37,200 bases of DNA from a virus. Positions 22,418 to 29,259 of this stretch are shown in pieces. A model generated the notes under the pieces. It did not search any database and was not told the origin of the DNA. It saw only the letters and a list, made by a program, of their open reading frames with translations. The stretch's first letter is position 1. Each line of letters begins with the position of its first letter. The stretch lies in IMG/VR virus record IMGVR_UViG_3300043772_001300, positions 1-37,200 of that record; one strand, 5' to 3'. Position numbers and translations under genes: made by a program.

Positions 22418-23224
22418 ATGAATAATGAAATAGCAGTACACAACGGCAACGGAGTCTCTAACCATATCCGACAAGCAACGGATGTGGCGGGGGCTTGTCG
22501 TGCCATCGTTAAGGAAACTTGCCAACGCATCGGCCAGAAAGATTATGTTCGGGTTGAGGGCTGGCAAGCCATCGCAGTCGCCCACGGATGCGTTGCCTCC
22601 GCAAGAGATGTAGAGAGACTCGAAGATGGCTATCGTTGCATCGGTGAAGTAAAGCGAATGGACAACGGCCAAGTAATATCAAGTGCCGAGGGGTTCTTGG
22701 GTGACGATGAGCCGATGTGGGCAAGCCGCCCGACCTATGCCAAGCGAGCGATGTGCCAGACCAGAGCAATCAGTAGGGCTTGTCGCTCTGCCTTTGCACA
22801 CATCGTGGTATTGATCGACAAGAGCCTATCCACCACACCAGCCGAGGAAGTTCCTTATGGGGGATTCCAAGATATCAACACGGAGAAGTTTGAGGAAGCA
22901 CCGAAGGCCGAACCCGCGAAGATAAGCAAGGCAGACTTAGCAGATATCACGGCCAAGCTCAACTCCCCCAACAAAACCAACGGCACAGAGCCGAGGGATA
23001 TGGAGTTGAAGTTCGGCAAGCATAAGGGTTCAACGATTCGGCAGATTGCTATGCTGGGAGATAAGGGATTGGACTACCTAGAGTGGTTGTCTAGGCAAGA
23101 CCTCAAGCCCGGAGCAGATGGCAAGCCATACAAGAATGACATTATCCGCAACGAGATAATCGCAGAGATTCTCCTCGAGGCCGAGTCGTTAAGAAAAGGA
23201 ACACCCGATGAAATCCCATTCTGA
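22418..23224 (+). CDS. Recombination/ssDNA-associated protein with ExoX-C-like domain and SSB-like tip
   Basis: The 268-residue protein has an N-terminal domain (about 1-145; DYVRVEGWQAIAVAHG, then YAKRAMCQTRAISRACR) of a type common in phage recombination loci. A segment near 196-226 (LKFGKHKGSTIRQIA, then LDYLEWLSRQ) resembles the C-terminal domain of exodeoxyribonuclease X. The last residues are TPDEIPF, nearly the acidic tip of bacterial SSB (DDDIPF), which docks replication and repair proteins. Together these suggest an ssDNA-handling factor that recruits host SSB-interacting enzymes. Confidence 0.68.
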   Translation: MNNEIAVHNGNGVSNHIRQATDVAGACRAIVKETCQRIGQKDYVRVEGWQAIAVAHGCVASARDVERLEDGYRCIGEVKRMDNGQVISSAEGFLGDDEPMWASRPTYAKRAMCQTRAISRACRSAFAHIVVLIDKSLSTTPAEEVPYGGFQDINTEKFEEAPKAEPAKISKADLADITAKLNSPNKTNGTEPRDMELKFGKHKGSTIRQIAMLGDKGLDYLEWLSRQDLKPGADGKPYKNDIIRNEIIAEILLEAESLRKGTPDEIPF

Positions 23225-23396
23225 ACTTATCGCAGACATTCTTAATGATGCGAGGAGTAAGGCCGCCGACCTCGAAAGAGAACGATGCGCCGATCTAGTT
23301 CAACAACTGGCAGACGGAACAGAGGACGCAGTCATCACCGGAATCTTGAATGAGGTGGTGGTTGCAATAAGGAGGCTCGCAGATGTCAGCCGTTGA
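23208..23396 (+). CDS. Hypothetical 62-residue helical protein
   Basis: The protein is almost wholly helical and charged (ELIADILNDARSKAADLERERCADLVQQ). It overlaps the recombination gene by 17 nt and the next gene by 14 nt. The family is not recognised; a small adaptor is possible. Confidence 0.5.
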   Translation: MKSHSELIADILNDARSKAADLERERCADLVQQLADGTEDAVITGILNEVVVAIRRLADVSR

Positions 23397-23601
23397 TGTT
23401 CGGATACCAGAAACCAAGTGGTCAATGTTAGAGTGGAAAACAACCAAGGAGAAACCAAATGAAAATAGCAGGGTTCTTGTCTATAATGGAAAAGAAGTTA
23501 TCGGCGGGAGATACTTACAAGGGGACTATGTCGCCCACAACTGGGGTCAACAAACCGAAGTCGTACTTTGGGCAAAGTGGCCGACCGCACCCAAATGGTG
23601 A
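23383..23601 (+). CDS. DUF551-like small protein
   Basis: The 72-residue protein has the pattern W-x-x-x-x-E-K-P near its start, RVLVYNG in the middle, and LWAKWPTAPKW at the end. This matches DUF551-like phage proteins with conserved Trp and Pro residues. Function of that family is unknown. It overlaps both neighbours, the downstream one by GTGA. Confidence 0.6.
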   Translation: MSAVDVRIPETKWSMLEWKTTKEKPNENSRVLVYNGKEVIGGRYLQGDYVAHNWGQQTEVVLWAKWPTAPKW

Positions 23602-23744
23602 TTTTCCTTTCATACATCGTGAATCATTTAGCGGTGTGGTTCGTAGTTGCGGTCATTTCATACAGCGTATTCATTCTGGGGCTATATCTGCTAGGCCGAT
23701 TGTTGGGCTGGTTAAAAGATTGGTGGCAAAAATATGAGCGTTAA
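23598..23744 (+). CDS. 48-residue membrane peptide
   Basis: A GTG start overlaps the previous stop and the frame overlaps the next gene by 11 nt. The product has a long hydrophobic stretch (VWFVVAVISYSVFILGLYLL) and an amphipathic, Trp-rich basic end (WLKDWWQKYER). A longer frame in another phase spans this region, but the overlap signature and composition favour this one. Confidence 0.5.
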   Translation: MIFLSYIVNHLAVWFVVAVISYSVFILGLYLLGRLLGWLKDWWQKYER

Positions 23745-23940
23745 GAGATTAAAACTACTTGAGCAGTTCCACGCAATCGCATCTAAAAGATTAAGGGATT
23801 TGTTCCGAGACTTCGACCACGCCAAGCGTGAAAACTATAAAGACATCATCAACCACCTCGACTACTCGCATCGCATAACCAAAGAGCTATTGGAGAGGGC
23901 GAAGAAATACCAGAAGCGGGATGTGGAGAAGAAAAAGTGA
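23734..23940 (+). CDS. Hypothetical 68-residue basic helical protein
   Basis: The product is basic and helical (LEQFHAIASKRLRDLFRDFDHAKR), ending in a Lys-rich tail. It sits directly upstream of the replication organiser with a GTGA overlap. It may bind DNA or a replication partner. No family is recognised. Confidence 0.5.
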   Translation: MSVKRLKLLEQFHAIASKRLRDLFRDFDHAKRENYKDIINHLDYSHRITKELLERAKKYQKRDVEKKK

Positions 23941-24683
23941 AGCGAGATTCCTTCTGGTTTCCCTTTGAGCCGAACCGCTGGCTCTCCAACGAGAAGCTAT
24001 CGTTAGTGAGTCTCGAGGCCAAGGGGCTATGGATTCACCTAGTATGCCTCATCTATAAGGCCAACGCCGGCGGGAGATTGGTCATCAACGGCAATCCACC
24101 CACCCCGGAACAGATAAGCAGAATGGTTGGTCAAGACGCCAGCCCACTCATTAAAGAGCTTGAGGTTGCAGGGGTTTATGAGATTAAAGATGGGGCAATC
24201 TACCACGGCGGCACGGCGGCAACCCTAGCAGATATGAACAAAAGATCGGCTGGTTATGCGTCAAGAATAACCCATAGATGCCCCAAAGATGAGCCATCTA
24301 TGCACCATCTATCGTCCATAGATGATCAAAAGATGGGACACAATAACAATAACAATAACAATAACAACAAGAAAGAGAGAGAGGGCTTGCGCCCCACGCA
24401 CGCCGAATGGATTGCCTTTGCAAATGAGATCGGATGGAGATTGACGGATGCGGAGTCGGCTTTTGATTACTACCAATCGAACGGATGGAAGGTCGGGGGG
24501 AAGGCATCGGTAAAGGATTGGAAAGCGTGTGCCAGAAATTGTCAGAGACGGAGCAACCAACAACCAACCAAAGGAAACCAACCAATGAAGAAACCAATCA
24601 AATCGGGGTGCGAATCCCCACCAACCTACAAAATTATGGGCTTTCAGACGCTTGAAGCGTGGGAAAAGGCGGGGTGTCCGTGA
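23937..24683 (+). CDS. Replication organiser (DnaD/DUF1376-like)
   Basis: The 248-residue protein starts at a GTG overlapping the previous stop. Its N-terminal domain (about 1-110) has a winged-helix pattern (FWFPFEPNRWLSNEKLSLVS, then GLWIHLVCLIYKA) as in phage replisome organisers. A nine-Asn linker (136-144) joins it to a C-terminal domain with WKVGGKASVKDWKACARN (about 180-197), typical of phage replication proteins. It probably opens the origin and loads the host helicase. No polymerase or helicase gene is present, so host enzymes must complete replication. Confidence 0.72.
   Translation: MKRDSFWFPFEPNRWLSNEKLSLVSLEAKGLWIHLVCLIYKANAGGRLVINGNPPTPEQISRMVGQDASPLIKELEVAGVYEIKDGAIYHGGTAATLADMNKRSAGYASRITHRCPKDEPSMHHLSSIDDQKMGHNNNNNNNNNKKEREGLRPTHAEWIAFANEIGWRLTDAESAFDYYQSNGWKVGGKASVKDWKACARNCQRRSNQQPTKGNQPMKKPIKSGCESPPTYKIMGFQTLEAWEKAGCP
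24342..24368 (+). repeat. AAT/AAC microsatellite coding nine Asn
   Basis: Nine Asn codons (four AATAAC pairs plus AAC) encode the linker of the replication organiser. The repetition is prone to slippage in 3-nt or 6-nt steps, which would change linker length without breaking the frame. Confidence 0.9.
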
Positions 24684-25075
24684 ACGACCTTGTTTTAGCG
24701 GCCACAATCCACCGGGTGAAGTCGTGCGAGGACAAAATTGCCCAATTCGAGCAACTCATAAGCACACTCACCGCCCAGATGGCTCATAATCGCTCAGAAT
24801 TGGCCTCCAAAGGGCTTGCAAACCTAGTTATGGGTACAACCACCCCCCTAGACATCCCAAGGGAGTTACGGCCAACCTTCGGCAAGTATAGGGCAAGGGG
24901 AAATCGTTCCCACAACACAGTTCAGAAGCGATGGGGCATTTGGAAGGCTCAATATGAGTCTGGGCTAACAGTAAAGGAGATTGCACACGCTTGGGGATGC
25001 CATCACTCCTCAATCGTGAACGCAAAAAGCAAAAACTTCACGGCTCGGAAGTCAACTGGGAGGGCAATCAAATGA
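24680..25075 (+). CDS. Coiled-coil plus HTH DNA-binding protein
   Basis: The 131-residue protein starts at GTG 24680 in a GTGA overlap. An N-terminal coiled coil (EDKIAQFEQLISTLTAQM) is followed by a Pro-containing hinge and a C-terminal HTH (GLTVKEIAHAWGCHHSSIVN). The latter resembles the DNA-binding helix of DnaA domain IV (xHSTVxxA). It could help the replication organiser recognise DNA. Function is inferred from the motif and from its place after the organiser. Confidence 0.62.
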   Translation: MNDLVLAATIHRVKSCEDKIAQFEQLISTLTAQMAHNRSELASKGLANLVMGTTTPLDIPRELRPTFGKYRARGNRSHNTVQKRWGIWKAQYESGLTVKEIAHAWGCHHSSIVNAKSKNFTARKSTGRAIK

Positions 25076-25338
25076 TCGCAATGTTAGAGGCCGAGCAGTT
25101 TGAGTTGCCCTTTATGCGAACCACGCACCCAGTCAAGACGGAAGGCCACGACCAGAACGCTCGAATCCTAGCTCACCTTCAAACTGGGCGAACACTCACG
25201 GCTCTGGAAGCCCTAGAATGGTTCAAGTGTTTCCGGTTGGCGAGTCGGATCTGCGATTTGAAAAAGGCGGGGCATCAGATCGAGAAGCGAACGGTTCAAA
25301 CCAACAGCGGCAAGCGAGTGGCGGAGTATTATTTGTGA
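25072..25338 (+). CDS. HTH_39-like winged-helix protein
   Basis: The 88-residue protein starts at an ATGA overlap. The core NARILAHLQTGRTLTALEALEWF, with RLASRICDLKKAGHQIEKR after it, matches the small helix-turn-helix family found in many phages (HTH_39). The last residues form a beta hairpin (KRVAEYYL). It overlaps the methyltransferase gene by GTGA. A regulatory or DNA-structural role is likely. Confidence 0.7.
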   Translation: MIAMLEAEQFELPFMRTTHPVKTEGHDQNARILAHLQTGRTLTALEALEWFKCFRLASRICDLKKAGHQIEKRTVQTNSGKRVAEYYL

Positions 25339-26411
25339 AGTTTATTGAGCTATTCGCCGGTATTGGAGGTTTTAGGCTTGGCCTAGAACGAACCGGACAC
25401 CAATGTGTCTGGGCTAACGAATGGCTCGAAAAACCAAGGAGAATATATGCAAAACAATTCGGAGACAAACCAGATGGCAGAGACATCAGAACTATTCGAG
25501 CCGAGGACATACCAGAGGCAGATTTCATTTGTGGAGGATTTCCTTGTGCCACTTTTTCGATTGCAGGGAAAAGATCGGGGTTCTCTTTGGAGGACACAAG
25601 AGGGACTCTTGCTTTTGAAATGTTTAGATTGGCTAGGGATAAGGGAATACCATATATACTTTTTGAAAATGTTAAAGGACTCCTCAACCACGACAACGGA
25701 AGAACCTTTGGAGTCATACTCGAAGTCTTGGATGGGATGGGGTATGACTCTCAATGGGAACTTCTTGACAGCAAAAATTTCGGAGTCCCGCAACACAGAG
25801 AAAGGATTTTCCTTGTCGCAAATTTTAGAGGAAAACCCAGACCCAAAGTATTTCCTATCACAAACCCAGATGGAAAGGATGATGGCAAGAACAGAGGAAA
25901 ACAAGAGACAAGGGCGGGGCTTTTCTCCAACATTTCTCCAACCCTTGATGCCCATTACTACAAAGGAGGAGCTTCAAGACAGTATGTTAACGAAGAAGCC
26001 GTTGCCCAATGGCGAAGGACGCACTTCCGAGAATACAGATCAGATGGAGTTCCAACTTTAACCGCAAACATGGGAACAGGCGGGAACAATGTTCCATTCA
26101 TTCACGCAAGAAGCCACACACAATCCAATATGATACAGAGGAATAGGCAGAGTGAATATGCTTGGACTTTAGATTCAAAACCACAAAACAAGATGGGCGT
26201 TTCAAATGATGGCAAGAGCATAAGGAAGTTTACGCCCAAAGAATGCGAGAGACTTCAAGGCTTCCCGGACGATTTTACTAGGTGGATGCTTATGGATGAT
26301 GGAAGCCTAAAAGAATCTGCCGATGCAGAACGCTACGAACGATGCGGGAGAACCGTCACAGTTCCGGTGATCGAAGCAATAGGAAGGAAATTTGGCTATG
26401 AGTGGTATTAA
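25335..26411 (+). CDS. DNA (cytosine-5) methyltransferase
   Basis: The 358-residue protein has the full set of motifs: FAGIGGFRLGLE (7-18, SAM binding), GGFPC with catalytic Cys71, ENVKGLL (111-117), QHRERIFLV (153-161), a variable target-recognition region (about 195-295), FTPKECERLQGFPDDF (299-314) and GRTVTVPVIEAIG (338-350). It starts at GTG 25335 with a GTGA overlap. It should methylate phage DNA and block host restriction. No partner nuclease gene is seen next to it. A second frame is open across much of this gene (see 25447-26061). Confidence 0.92.
   Translation: MKFIELFAGIGGFRLGLERTGHQCVWANEWLEKPRRIYAKQFGDKPDGRDIRTIRAEDIPEADFICGGFPCATFSIAGKRSGFSLEDTRGTLAFEMFRLARDKGIPYILFENVKGLLNHDNGRTFGVILEVLDGMGYDSQWELLDSKNFGVPQHRERIFLVANFRGKPRPKVFPITNPDGKDDGKNRGKQETRAGLFSNISPTLDAHYYKGGASRQYVNEEAVAQWRRTHFREYRSDGVPTLTANMGTGGNNVPFIHARSHTQSNMIQRNRQSEYAWTLDSKPQNKMGVSNDGKSIRKFTPKECERLQGFPDDFTRWMLMDDGSLKESADAERYERCGRTVTVPVIEAIGRKFGYEWY
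25447..26061 (+). CDS. Candidate overlapping gene inside the methyltransferase gene
   Basis: A 204-codon frame in the +1 phase starts at an ATG with a strong Shine-Dalgarno, AAGGAG (25436-25441), five nt upstream. The product is not low-complexity. It contains GWGMTLNGNFLTAKISES and then SLSQILEENPDPKYFLS, which from memory resembles a phage protein family seen next to cytosine methyltransferases. The segment lies opposite the QHRERIFLV and following residues of the methyltransferase. The region is also stop-poor on the minus strand, which lowers the weight of openness alone. I consider it a plausible true overlapping gene. Confidence 0.45.
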   Translation: MQNNSETNQMAETSELFEPRTYQRQISFVEDFLVPLFRLQGKDRGSLWRTQEGLLLLKCLDWLGIREYHIYFLKMLKDSSTTTTEEPLESYSKSWMGWGMTLNGNFLTAKISESRNTEKGFSLSQILEENPDPKYFLSQTQMERMMARTEENKRQGRGFSPTFLQPLMPITTKEELQDSMLTKKPLPNGEGRTSENTDQMEFQL

Positions 26412-27042
26412 ATCTTGGTCTTTCAAAAACAAGAAGATAGCAAAGGGCTTTGATTCCCACATAAGGGAGCAACTTCCTTGGTATGAATTAGCAACCAAGG
26501 CAGTTGAGTTTATAGCCAGAAACTATCTTTCAGAAGGCGGTACGGTTTATGACATAGGGGCATCAACTGGGAACATATCGCTGGCATTAGATTCTTTAAT
26601 AAGAGAAAGAAAGGCAAGACTCCTAGCAGTAGAGGAAAGCTGGGAGATGATTGCTAAATATAGAGGCCACGGCACTATGATTCCGTCCAATGCCCTAGAT
26701 GTGTCATACGAGGGGTTTGATGTGGCCATATTCTTTCTGACTTTTATGTTCCTCCCAGTAGCCAAAAGACAGGCATTTTTAGGACAACTCATTCAACGGA
26801 TGAACAAGGGCGGGGCAATTATAATGGTCGAAAAGGTAAATCCTAAAGACGGCTATGCCGGCTCTGTAATTAGGAGACTTACGATGAATTGGAAAATGCT
26901 TGCGGGAGCAAAGCCAGACGAGATTATTAAAAAGGACTTGAGCCTTTGCGGGGTTCAAAGACCAGTATGCGAAAGCGAGATCGGACAATGCACAGAGTTC
27001 TTTAGGATGGGTGAGTTTGTGGGATGGATAATTGAAAAATGA
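26398..27042 (+). CDS. CmoA-like class I SAM methyltransferase
   Basis: The 214-residue protein has FDSHIREQLPWYELATKAV (18-36), then VYDIGASTGNIS (SAM motif I, about 50-61) and an acidic residue in AVEES. This resembles CmoA, the enzyme that makes carboxy-SAM for tRNA wobble modification. The C-terminal half includes FDVAIFFLTFMFLP and a helical end. The ATG at 26398 is preferred over TTG 26392 and overlaps the cytosine methyltransferase by 14 nt. A tRNA or small-molecule substrate is possible. Confidence 0.68.
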   Translation: MSGIKSWSFKNKKIAKGFDSHIREQLPWYELATKAVEFIARNYLSEGGTVYDIGASTGNISLALDSLIRERKARLLAVEESWEMIAKYRGHGTMIPSNALDVSYEGFDVAIFFLTFMFLPVAKRQAFLGQLIQRMNKGGAIIMVEKVNPKDGYAGSVIRRLTMNWKMLAGAKPDEIIKKDLSLCGVQRPVCESEIGQCTEFFRMGEFVGWIIEK

Positions 27043-27097
27043 ACAACTTAAAATCATCCCTTGCCTCAAACCAGACTCAAAGTAGCTTGCACATTCA

Positions 27098-27391
27098 ATG
27101 AATGAACCCTTCACATCCTCAGAGGCAAAGGCCAAGGGCATACTTTCCGACCGCTACCCCGGCAAGGAGATGTCGAAACTCTATGCCGAGAACCGCAATC
27201 AAGCGACCATCGATATGTTGAGGGATGCCGTGTTCACTTTGATTACTAACGAGATTCCCACTTGCACCATCGCCCAAGTTCTACGCAAAACCCACGGAGC
27301 AATTCAGTACCACCTACGATGTCTTGAGGGGGACGGAAAACTAAAGAGACGGAACAAGCGATGCCATTGGCGGGAGGCCGTTGAAGCGTGA
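27098..27391 (+). CDS. Winged-helix-like DNA-binding protein
   Basis: The 97-residue protein has a C-terminal HTH with a wing-like end (CTIAQVLRKTHGAIQYHLRCL, then DGKLKRRNKRCHW). The N-terminal part is polar and helical. It follows a 55-nt gap in which I see no supported gene. A transcription-regulator role is possible. It overlaps the next frame by GTGA. Confidence 0.62.
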   Translation: MNEPFTSSEAKAKGILSDRYPGKEMSKLYAENRNQATIDMLRDAVFTLITNEIPTCTIAQVLRKTHGAIQYHLRCLEGDGKLKRRNKRCHWREAVEA

Positions 27392-27948
27392 ACAAGAAAA
27401 TCAATAAGATGGAGGCCAAGGCAATCGAGGCACAGATCGATAAGCTCAAGGCCACGATTGACAACGCAGAAGGCAAAAGAACTAAAGGGGACGAATCCCC
27501 CTCAAGACGCTACCGCCACTTGTGCGAGCAACTCCACTTTCTAACGATGAAAAAAGCCATCCTCATCCTAGCCATCGCCCTACTTGGTTCGGTGCAGGGG
27601 GCAAACATAATGATCGACCCGCCGAAGCCTCCACCCAAGAAAACCATCAAGGCTCGCATCACGGCCTACTGGTTGGGTGAGGATGAGTTTGGGTGGAAAA
27701 GCTCAACAGGAAAACGGTTAGTTTCTGGCAAATCTTGTGCGGTTGACCCCAGACTTATCCCCTACGGCACAAAGCTAGTCATTGAAGGCAAGACCTACCA
27801 CGCACACGATACCGGAACGGCAGTCATATCCCGAAAGGCATCGGGCAAATCTAGGTTGCCAGTCGTTGACCTTTTTTACGCTAGCGAACGGCAGGCAAGG
27901 CGGGAATTGGCTAGGGTGGGACGGACGGCAGTTGTGGAAATCCAATGA
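27388..27948 (+). CDS. 3D-domain peptidoglycan-active protein with alternative starts
   Basis: The full frame encodes 186 residues from GTG 27388. An internal ATG at 27547 yields 133 residues with a clean signal peptide (MKKAILILAIALLGSVQG). This is followed by a Pro-rich linker and a 3D domain: AVDPRLIPYGTKLVIEG, then HAHDTGTAVI and VVDLFYAS, with the Asp residues expected for MltA/RlpA/YabE-like folds. The secreted form probably acts on the cell wall. The 53 residues upstream are charged and helical and look like a separate small gene joined in frame. Both starts may be used. Confidence 0.75.
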   Translation: MNKKINKMEAKAIEAQIDKLKATIDNAEGKRTKGDESPSRRYRHLCEQLHFLTMKKAILILAIALLGSVQGANIMIDPPKPPPKKTIKARITAYWLGEDEFGWKSSTGKRLVSGKSCAVDPRLIPYGTKLVIEGKTYHAHDTGTAVISRKASGKSRLPVVDLFYASERQARRELARVGRTAVVEIQ

Positions 27949-28478
27949 ACCACCTCGGCCAAGACCCAGCGGATTCAATCTTGGCTAGTTACACGCCCGA
28001 TATGGCAGAGCATATCGACACGCTCCAAGATCGGGTCAAGGAACGGCTGGCAAAGATGAAGGCGATGAACCCCAGCCTCGACCTCGACCAGCTAGCCAAG
28101 CTCACGGCAGAGGTTGTGGAGCAGACCATAAAGCACGAAGGGGACAGCCAAATGTTGAGGCATAGGCGGGACGACACCTTGGACGAATCCTTGCTAGCCC
28201 TAGCCACGAACCGAAGCCCCGACTCGCTGACCTCCATCGCAAAGCGTTACATCAACCCAAGCACCGGAAAGCCGTACACAAGAGCGGCCATCTCGGCACG
28301 ACTTACGGAGTTGAGCCAGCGCACCGGCCTAGTTTTACGCATCCAACGGAGCGAAAGGGTGAGGCAGATTTACAAGGAGCGAGCCTTGCGAGTCCACAAA
28401 AAGAGGCGGGAAGAATGCCCCAAATGGAACTCGGAAGCGTGGGCAAAAGGCATAAAACCACGAGGAAAAAAACGGTGA
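27945..28478 (+). CDS. HTH-containing DNA-binding protein
   Basis: The 177-residue protein has an N-terminal helical acidic half (HIDTLQDRVKERLAKMKAM) and a C-terminal HTH segment SLTSIAKRY, then TRAAISARLTELSQRTG, followed by a basic helix and a Lys/Arg-rich end. It overlaps the 3D-domain gene by ATGA and the next gene by GTGA. It resembles phage regulators or small-terminase-like HTH proteins, but the Nu1-like protein at 29884 is the better terminase candidate. Confidence 0.6.
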   Translation: MNHLGQDPADSILASYTPDMAEHIDTLQDRVKERLAKMKAMNPSLDLDQLAKLTAEVVEQTIKHEGDSQMLRHRRDDTLDESLLALATNRSPDSLTSIAKRYINPSTGKPYTRAAISARLTELSQRTGLVLRIQRSERVRQIYKERALRVHKKRREECPKWNSEAWAKGIKPRGKKR

Positions 28479-28765
28479 GGGCAGGCTCGAAAGTGATATG
28501 TGTGGACGACCGCTTCCCTACCGAGATCATCCTTTTTTATAACCACCTACCGATCAAAGACAAGGTGTATGTGGTGAGGGGACTAGGGGTAGGGGTAGGG
28601 TTGAACGGCCAAGAGGGGGAGGTTGTGGTCTACCTTGAGGGGCTAAAGAACCCATGCTCGACCACCCCACCCCACCCGGAGCGAGGCTTTCACGCCGACA
28701 GATTTCGAGAGATCGAACCACCCGCAGAAGTCGAGGCCGAGGAGTTGGCCGAGGCTCACGCATAA
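28475..28765 (+). CDS. Hypothetical phage protein with SH3-like core
   Basis: The 96-residue protein starts at a GTG overlapping the previous stop. It has KVICVDDRFP near the start, LPIKDKVYVVRGL in the middle and HADRFREIE near the end. This layout is common in a family of phage proteins of unknown function. The DNA encoding RGLGVGVG is G-rich and could form a G-quadruplex (28578-28600). The Glu-rich tail follows. Confidence 0.65.
   Translation: MRAGSKVICVDDRFPTEIILFYNHLPIKDKVYVVRGLGVGVGLNGQEGEVVVYLEGLKNPCSTTPPHPERGFHADRFREIEPPAEVEAEELAEAHA
28578..28600 (+). other. Potential G-quadruplex
   Basis: Four G-runs (GGGG, GGGG, GGGG, GGG) are separated by ACTA, TA and TA. This fits G3+N1-7 rules on the coding strand, so it could form in the mRNA or the non-template DNA strand within the gene at 28475. 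Confidence 0.55.
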
Positions 28766-28785
28766 CCCAAAAAGGACATCCCAAA

Positions 28786-29259
28786 ATGAGCGAAAAGCAA
28801 ATAGGCATGGAGCTACAACGCACGGTCAAGGCACTAGAAAAAGCCAAGGAAACAGCCATCGAACAGATGGGGCAGGCCATCGGACTAGCCGCAGACGCAG
28901 GCGACATCCTCCTATCGGCACGGACAGAGGGGCTAGACCTCGAGGCCATCCAAGACATAGCACAAATAAACGGTGAGCAAGCAAGGAGATATGAGCGTGT
29001 GGCAAAGGCAAGGCCAAGCCTCCAAGCCCCTACCCCCGGTGGCCTCAAGCAGTTAGCCCTATGGACTGGGCTACTACCCGACCCGATCGAAACCTCGAAC
29101 CCCAAGGCCGAGCAGGCTTGGCATAGCTACATAATCAAGGCTAGGCAATGGCTCGCACGCAAGAGCATAACCCAATGGACACCAGCCCAGCGCACTCAGT
29201 TTGTTGAGGAGGCGAAGCCAATCGTCGAGGCGTTCGTCGAGGCGGGAGGAAAAATTTGA
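28786..29259 (+). CDS. Hypothetical helical protein (DUF3102-like)
   Basis: The 157-residue protein is helical, with AIGLAADAGDILLSARTEGL near 31-50, similar to the N-terminal region of DUF3102-like phage proteins. Then comes a segment QINGEQARRYERVAKA typical of an HTH-like helix pair. It precedes the longest non-coding gap. It may be a DNA-binding or regulatory factor; family is uncertain. Confidence 0.55.
   Translation: MSEKQIGMELQRTVKALEKAKETAIEQMGQAIGLAADAGDILLSARTEGLDLEAIQDIAQINGEQARRYERVAKARPSLQAPTPGGLKQLALWTGLLPDPIETSNPKAEQAWHSYIIKARQWLARKSITQWTPAQRTQFVEEAKPIVEAFVEAGGKI

Noticed and set aside
23459-23737. 92-codon frame across the end of the DUF551-like gene
   Set aside because: It is out of phase with the overlap pattern and lacks domain features. 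The GTG-started membrane peptide at 23598 explains the region better.
25383-25955. 190-codon minus-strand frame inside the methyltransferase gene
   Set aside because: Composition is Ser/Phe-rich without recognisable motifs, and transcription would oppose every other gene. It does lower the weight of openness for the + strand overlapping frame.
27043-27097. Twenty-codon frame starting at ATG near 27038
   Set aside because: It is too short, polar and featureless; nothing but its overlap supports it.
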